From Spirochaetales bacterium (GTDB lineage Bacteria; Spirochaetota; Spirochaetia; ARS1246), in contig JABGPX010000505.1 of the NCBI GenBank assembly GCA_018644745.1, forward strand, positions 1-9,173: 9,173 nt of DNA, written 5' to 3'. The position numbers were made by a program, and so were the translations under genes. Below the pieces are notes generated by a model. It had not been told where the DNA came from. It did no database searches and was given only the letters and a program-made list of their open reading frames with translations. Below, in pieces: positions 5,424 to 9,173 of this stretch. How positions within the stretch are numbered: the stretch's first letter is position 1; every line of letters begins with the position of its first letter.

Positions 5424-7208
5424 ATGAAGGCTAGCGAATTACGAAAACTCTACATAGATTTTTTCCTCTCAAAAAATCATATCGAAATAACCGGCCAATC
5501 ACTGGTGCCCGAGAATGATCCCACAGTCTTATTTACCACGGCAGGCATGCACCCGCTTGTTCCCTATCTCCTCGGAGAAATCCATCCCGCCGGCGTGAGG
5601 CTGACGGATTACCAGAAATGTATCCGCACCGGTGATATCGATGAGGTAGGTGATTCGAGCCACCTCACTTTTTTTGAAATGCTCGGGAACTGGTCTCTAG
5701 GCGACTACTTCAAAGAGATAGCGATAACCATGAGTTATGAGTTTCTTACCGACGAAAAATATCTCGGAATATCCCCGGATTCTCTCTCGGTTACTGTATT
5801 CGCAGGTGATGAGAACGCACCGGTGGATGTTGAAAGCGGTGATGTTTGGCGCTCACTCGGTATCCCTGAGGAGAGAATCTATTTCCTGCCGGCGGAAGAT
5901 AACTGGTGGGGACTCGCCGGAGGCGGCCCTTGCGGACCGTGCACTGAAATGTTTGTCGATATGGGACTTGAAAGCTGCGGTGCCGATTGCCGCCCCGGAT
6001 GTTCCTGTGGCAAATATTTTGAGATTTGGAACGATGTATTTATTCAGTACAATAAAACTGAAAATGGTGAATTTGAGCAGCTTGCCCGCACCTGTGTTGA
6101 TACCGGAATGGGACTTGAACGAACGATCACAGTGCTCCAAGGGAAGAAATCGGTGTATGAAACCGAGCTCTTTACGCCTGTTATCGGCGCATTGGAGCAA
6201 GCAGCGGGGAAATTATACGGTGATAGCGAGGCTGACGATACCTCCATCCGTATTGTCGCCGATCACATAAGGACATCCGTCTTTATTCTTGGTGATGATC
6301 GGGGAATGACACCGTCAAACCTCGGGCAGGGTTATATCCTCCGTCGCCTCATACGACGCGCTATCCGTCATGGAAGGAAACTCGGAATCCAGGATTCGCT
6401 TCTTGAGAAGCCGGCAAGTGCCGTCATAGAGATGTACGCGGATGTGTATCCCGAGCTAACGAAAAGGAAACAGACGATTATTGAAGAACTCACCGCCGAA
6501 GAGGAACGGTTCCTGAAAACACTTCTGAAAGGTGAGAGGGAGTTCGAAAAACTGCTGCCCAATCTAGAGAAAAACCCGAAGAAGGTAATGCCCGGTAGAG
6601 TCGCTTTCAGGCTCTACGATACCTATGGTTTCCCTATTGAACTTACCCAGGAGCTCGCAGAGGAGCACGGTCTGTCCGTGGATGTTGAAGGATTTGAGGC
6701 GGCGTTCCAAAAGCATCAGGAATTGTCAAAACAGGGAGCGGAAAAAAGTTTTAAGGGTGGTTTAGCGGATCACACCGATGCCACAACCCGGCTTCACACC
6801 GCCACTCATCTGCTTCACAAAGCTCTTCATATGGTTCTCGGCGATCATGTACAGCAGAAAGGCAGCAACATAACTCCGGAAAGACTGCGGTTTGATTTCT
6901 CTCACCCTGAGAAGATGAGCCCCGATGAGATTAAAGAGGTCGAAGACATAGTAAATCGCCAGATTCAGGCGGATCTTCCGATATCGATGGAGATTATTAC
7001 TGTTGAGGAAGCTACCGGCAAAGGAGCCTTCGCCTTCTTTAACGAGAAGTATGAGGAAAAAGTGAAGGTATACTCGATTGGTGGTTTTTCAAAGGAAGTT
7101 TGCGGGGGACCTCATGTCGAAAAATCCGGAAGTCTCGGTTCATTTCGAATAACTAAGGAACAATCATCGTCGGCGGGAATCCGGCGTATCCGGGCGGTGC
7201 TGGAGTAG
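5424..7208 (+). CDS. alaS: Alanyl-tRNA synthetase, short form lacking the C-Ala domain
   Basis: A cytoplasmic class II synthetase that charges tRNA-Ala. The catalytic core (1-240) carries TTAGM (38-42), FFEMLGNWS (83-91), the motif 2 region, and GMGLER (228-233). A cysteine-rich insert (C185, C189, C193, C195, near C170/C173) precedes FEIWNDVFIQYN. The tRNA-recognition part (about 245-445) includes GYILRRLIRRAIRHGR. The editing domain (about 450-594) has the metal-site residues H458 and H462 (HTATH) plus C560 and H564 (CGGPH). The protein ends at residue 594, right after the editing domain, where most bacterial AlaS (about 870 residues) continue into an oligomerisation and C-Ala region. There is no frameshift or downstream continuation, and I recall the same short form in other spirochaetes, so this is a lineage trait. 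The ATG has GGAG five bases upstream. Confidence 0.97.
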   Translation: MKASELRKLYIDFFLSKNHIEITGQSLVPENDPTVLFTTAGMHPLVPYLLGEIHPAGVRLTDYQKCIRTGDIDEVGDSSHLTFFEMLGNWSLGDYFKEIAITMSYEFLTDEKYLGISPDSLSVTVFAGDENAPVDVESGDVWRSLGIPEERIYFLPAEDNWWGLAGGGPCGPCTEMFVDMGLESCGADCRPGCSCGKYFEIWNDVFIQYNKTENGEFEQLARTCVDTGMGLERTITVLQGKKSVYETELFTPVIGALEQAAGKLYGDSEADDTSIRIVADHIRTSVFILGDDRGMTPSNLGQGYILRRLIRRAIRHGRKLGIQDSLLEKPASAVIEMYADVYPELTKRKQTIIEELTAEEERFLKTLLKGEREFEKLLPNLEKNPKKVMPGRVAFRLYDTYGFPIELTQELAEEHGLSVDVEGFEAAFQKHQELSKQGAEKSFKGGLADHTDATTRLHTATHLLHKALHMVLGDHVQQKGSNITPERLRFDFSHPEKMSPDEIKEVEDIVNRQIQADLPISMEIITVEEATGKGAFAFFNEKYEEKVKVYSIGGFSKEVCGGPHVEKSGSLGSFRITKEQSSSAGIRRIRAVLE

Positions 7209-7211
7209 GCG

Positions 7212-8327
7212 CTAACGGCTGAGTCCTGACAGCATTTCGGAAACATAGGAGTTCCGAATACCAAGCTGCTGAAACTCATTAAGTATCTCTATCGCCTGGT
7301 TTCTTTCCTTGAGTTTAAGATGGCATTCCGCTATTTCTGTATAAAGACGATGATTTTTCGCGTCGTTTTTGAGCAATCCCTTGAGTGACACAATAGCATC
7401 TCGATAATTTCCTCGCATCTTGCTTATGAGGGCAAGGCCGAGAATTGCATATTCATCGAACTCGATATTCAAGGCGGCTTTGTAGTGCTCTTCCGCCTCG
7501 TCATATTGGGCCATATTCCTGTACGTCTCTCCCGCCCGCGTGAGTATTACCTTGTTGTTCGGGTCACGGCTGAGGATTTTATTCCAATATATAAGAGAGT
7601 TAGGTTGATCGTTCAGGCCTCTATAGCAATCCGCCATACCGAAGAGCGCGTAGAAATTATGCGGTTCCAGATCCAAAGCCATTTGAAAAAAACCGAGGCC
7701 ATCATGAAAAGTTTTTAGCTTGCGATGACAATTGCCAATTGATGTAAGCACACGGATATCTACATTGTTCTCGTTAAACTCGAACATTTTGCCCCAATAC
7801 AGGAGGGCTTGATCGTATTCCCTGAAATCGTAATGAAGGTGGCCAAGACCGATCAGCGCATACGCATTATCTTCCTCGGCCTTCAGAGCACGCTGATAGA
7901 TTTCTTTCGATCGGCGGAAATCCTTTACCTTTCTATACGCGTCGGCCACGCGGGTTAGCACCGTAACATTGCCGTCGTCATGCTTAAGATACTGTTCCCA
8001 GATTTCTATTGCCTGCTTATACTGGTTAAGTGCCTTATAGCAGTCCGCCAGACCGAACAGGGCGTAGTTGTTTCCCGGATGATGATCCAGGCATTCCTGG
8101 TAGTAGGTTACCGCCTTCCGGAAATCTCTTTTTTTTCGTGCTGCGTCACCAAGGCCGACAAGTGCATAATTGTTCGCCTCGTCAACTTCAATGATTTGGA
8201 CAAAGCATTCTACTGCTTCGTCTATATAGTTTTCTTTGAGCAGCTGATATCCTCTCTTTGAGAGATCAGAAATTGATATTGTTTCAGAAGAGTCTTCACT
8301 CTCCTGGTATTCATCTTTATCGTTCAT
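7212..8327 (-). CDS. Tetratricopeptide-repeat (TPR) protein
   Basis: A 371-residue protein made almost entirely of TPRs (about ten 34-residue units) after a short acidic N-terminus (DEYQESEDSSETISISD). The repeats alternate between two types. One has NxYALxGLxD and usually a tryptophan in the second helix (EIWEQYL, LYWGKMF, IYWNKIL). The other has VLTRxADxYRK with a tyrosine or phenylalanine there. This gives a 68-residue super-repeat across about residues 105-300. There is no signal peptide or membrane segment, so it is probably a cytoplasmic protein-interaction scaffold with unknown partner. The ATG at 8327 lies within the end of the upstream small TPR-like gene (11-base overlap) and has no clear ribosome binding site, so translation is probably coupled; a GTG one codon earlier is possible. 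Its stop is three bases from the convergent alaS stop. Confidence 0.88.
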   Translation of the reverse strand: MNDKDEYQESEDSSETISISDLSKRGYQLLKENYIDEAVECFVQIIEVDEANNYALVGLGDAARKKRDFRKAVTYYQECLDHHPGNNYALFGLADCYKALNQYKQAIEIWEQYLKHDDGNVTVLTRVADAYRKVKDFRRSKEIYQRALKAEEDNAYALIGLGHLHYDFREYDQALLYWGKMFEFNENNVDIRVLTSIGNCHRKLKTFHDGLGFFQMALDLEPHNFYALFGMADCYRGLNDQPNSLIYWNKILSRDPNNKVILTRAGETYRNMAQYDEAEEHYKAALNIEFDEYAILGLALISKMRGNYRDAIVSLKGLLKNDAKNHRLYTEIAECHLKLKERNQAIEILNEFQQLGIRNSYVSEMLSGLSR

Positions 8328-8691
8328 CACGTTTATTTACGCTCCCCACATATTGCGCTGGATCTTCCTGCAGCCATGATTGCACAACCGATGCGGCTCC
8401 TTGATAGATATGCTCCGCCTTGTCTTTTGCCGAAGCCATCAAATACATTCTGAGCGCCTCCAGGGGCTCGTGCCGCTTTAGATAATAGTCCCCAATCCTA
8501 ATAATTCCATCTCCATAACCGGTAGCAACGAAAATTCTTTTCGCCTGATCGAATTGACCCGAGTTGAATAATTCATTTCCTTTCCTGATAAGTGCTGATC
8601 TCTGCTGCGAGGTGAGCGAACTATGATCCGGGCGACTGATCTTAAGAAATCCATCCTTTGGAATTCCTGCGAGGCTATCTCCGACGCTCAT
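8317..8691 (-). CDS. Small TPR-like protein, unknown function
   Basis: A 124-residue protein that I do not recognise by name. The middle (about 30-95) reads as two or three TPR-like helices: LIRKGNELFNSGQFDQAKRI, then GIIRIGDYYLKRHEPLEALRMYLMAS. The N-terminus (MSVGDSLAGIPKDGFLKISR) and the C-terminus (SWLQEDPAQYVGSVNKRDER) are non-repetitive. It has no membrane segment or signal peptide. The ATG at 8691 has GAGG only three bases upstream, which is tight. Its end overlaps the start of the larger TPR gene, so the two are probably made together and may work in one complex. It lies 63 bases downstream of hisB on the same strand. Confidence 0.75.
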   Translation of the reverse strand: MSVGDSLAGIPKDGFLKISRPDHSSLTSQQRSALIRKGNELFNSGQFDQAKRIFVATGYGDGIIRIGDYYLKRHEPLEALRMYLMASAKDKAEHIYQGAASVVQSWLQEDPAQYVGSVNKRDER

Positions 8692-8754
8692 AATCCTCAG
8701 CCCTTTGAAGCGTCACTTCCATTGTATCAAGTGTAATGAAAAACAGGTCTGAAA

Positions 8755-9173
8755 TCAATTTTCCGTCCTTTCATGAAGTATACCTTTGGTGGACCGGACC
8801 GGTCCGTCCGATACCGCGAAAGATTCCCGAAGGGCAATACCAAGAGCTTTGAAGAGGGCTTCCGCCATATGGTGGCTGTTTTCGCCATACCTGCAGGAGG
8901 CGTGGAGATTGAGTCCCCCCCGGTTCGCAAGGGCGAGCAGAAATTCGCGTATCAGCCACATATCAAAGTCTCCCGACCGGTTCTGCGGATAAACGGCTCG
9001 ATACTCCAGATAAGGCCTGCCGCAGGCGTCCACAGTTACCTCCGAAAGAGCGTCATCCATTGGGACTACCGCGTGGCCGTAGCGATGGATAGTTCCTAAG
9101 GCCTTGGTCGTTTTACTTAAAGCTTCGCCCAATACCAAGCCCGTGTCCTCTACTAAATGATGAGGATCGACCT
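8755..9173 (-). CDS. hisB: Imidazoleglycerol-phosphate dehydratase, C-terminal part (cut by window edge)
   Basis: The last 139 residues of HisB, which removes water from imidazole-glycerol phosphate to give imidazole-acetol phosphate in histidine biosynthesis. The first manganese motif is visible at the window edge (VDPHHLVEDTGLVLGEAL), and the second lies downstream (ENSHHMAEALFKALGIALRE). Between them, MDDALSEVTVDACGRPYLEY matches the conserved strand holding the substrate-binding aspartate and glutamate. The C-terminus ends with the usual STKGIL. Family length is about 195 residues, so about 55 residues lie beyond position 9173. It is the monofunctional dehydratase at its C-terminus; whether an N-terminal phosphatase domain exists cannot be seen. 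No terminator is obvious after the stop, so read-through into the TPR genes is likely. Confidence 0.95.
   Translation of the reverse strand, partial: VDPHHLVEDTGLVLGEALSKTTKALGTIHRYGHAVVPMDDALSEVTVDACGRPYLEYRAVYPQNRSGDFDMWLIREFLLALANRGGLNLHASCRYGENSHHMAEALFKALGIALRESFAVSDGPVRSTKGILHERTEN

Noticed and set aside
5853..6200. - strand open frame of 115 codons within alaS
   Set aside because: It is antisense to a conserved synthetase core and has no recognisable protein features.
7206..7214. AlaS as a truncated pseudogene
   Set aside because: The frame is clean, the editing-site residues are intact, and no C-Ala remnant follows in any frame; the neighbouring gene begins three bases later.
8773..9099. 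+ strand open frame of 108 codons opposite hisB
   Set aside because: It is the antisense shadow of conserved hisB; the - strand frame carries the HisB metal motifs.

Overview
This is a bacterial chromosome segment, most likely from a free-living or host-associated spirochaete of moderate GC content. Three things point there: an alanyl-tRNA synthetase of only about 594 residues with no C-terminal C-Ala region, a divergent FliG paralogue of the kind spirochaetes carry beside the canonical motor protein, and a TM2/winged-helix protein in the same run. The phylum is inferred from gene content; I could not search a database.

The left part (1 to about 3500) is the tRNA-proximal end of an integrated mobile element. 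All its genes read leftward (- strand), starting just downstream of the 3' end of an intact tRNA-Phe gene. In order of transcription they are a tyrosine recombinase, a small helix-turn-helix protein of excisionase type, a small DUF2292-like protein, a putative phage/plasmid-type replication initiator, a DUF2321 zinc-ribbon protein, and the start of a small membrane-anchored protein cut by the window edge. The far attachment site is not in the window. A strong sigma70-type promoter precedes the helix-turn-helix gene. It overlaps a long inverted repeat, and its leader can form competing stems around the ribosome binding site and start codon. Repeated GGTCA half-sites lie just ahead of the integrase gene.

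The centre (about 3500 to 7208) is chromosomal backbone. tRNA-Phe (- strand) has a near-consensus promoter. Divergent to it runs a + strand cluster: a FliG-like protein, a TM2/winged-helix membrane protein, and alaS. The last two are closely spaced and probably cotranscribed.

The right part (7209 to 9173) reads leftward and converges on alaS with only three bases between the stop codons. It holds the C-terminal part of hisB, a small TPR-like protein, and a 371-residue TPR protein whose start overlaps the stop of the small one. HisB belongs to histidine biosynthesis; the TPR pair are probable scaffold proteins of unknown partner.

The most interesting material is the mobile element. It combines an integrase, an excisionase and a Rep-like protein with uncharacterised zinc-ribbon and membrane cargo, under an elaborate leader. 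Whether it is a phage satellite, an integrated plasmid or an integrative element cannot be decided from this end alone.
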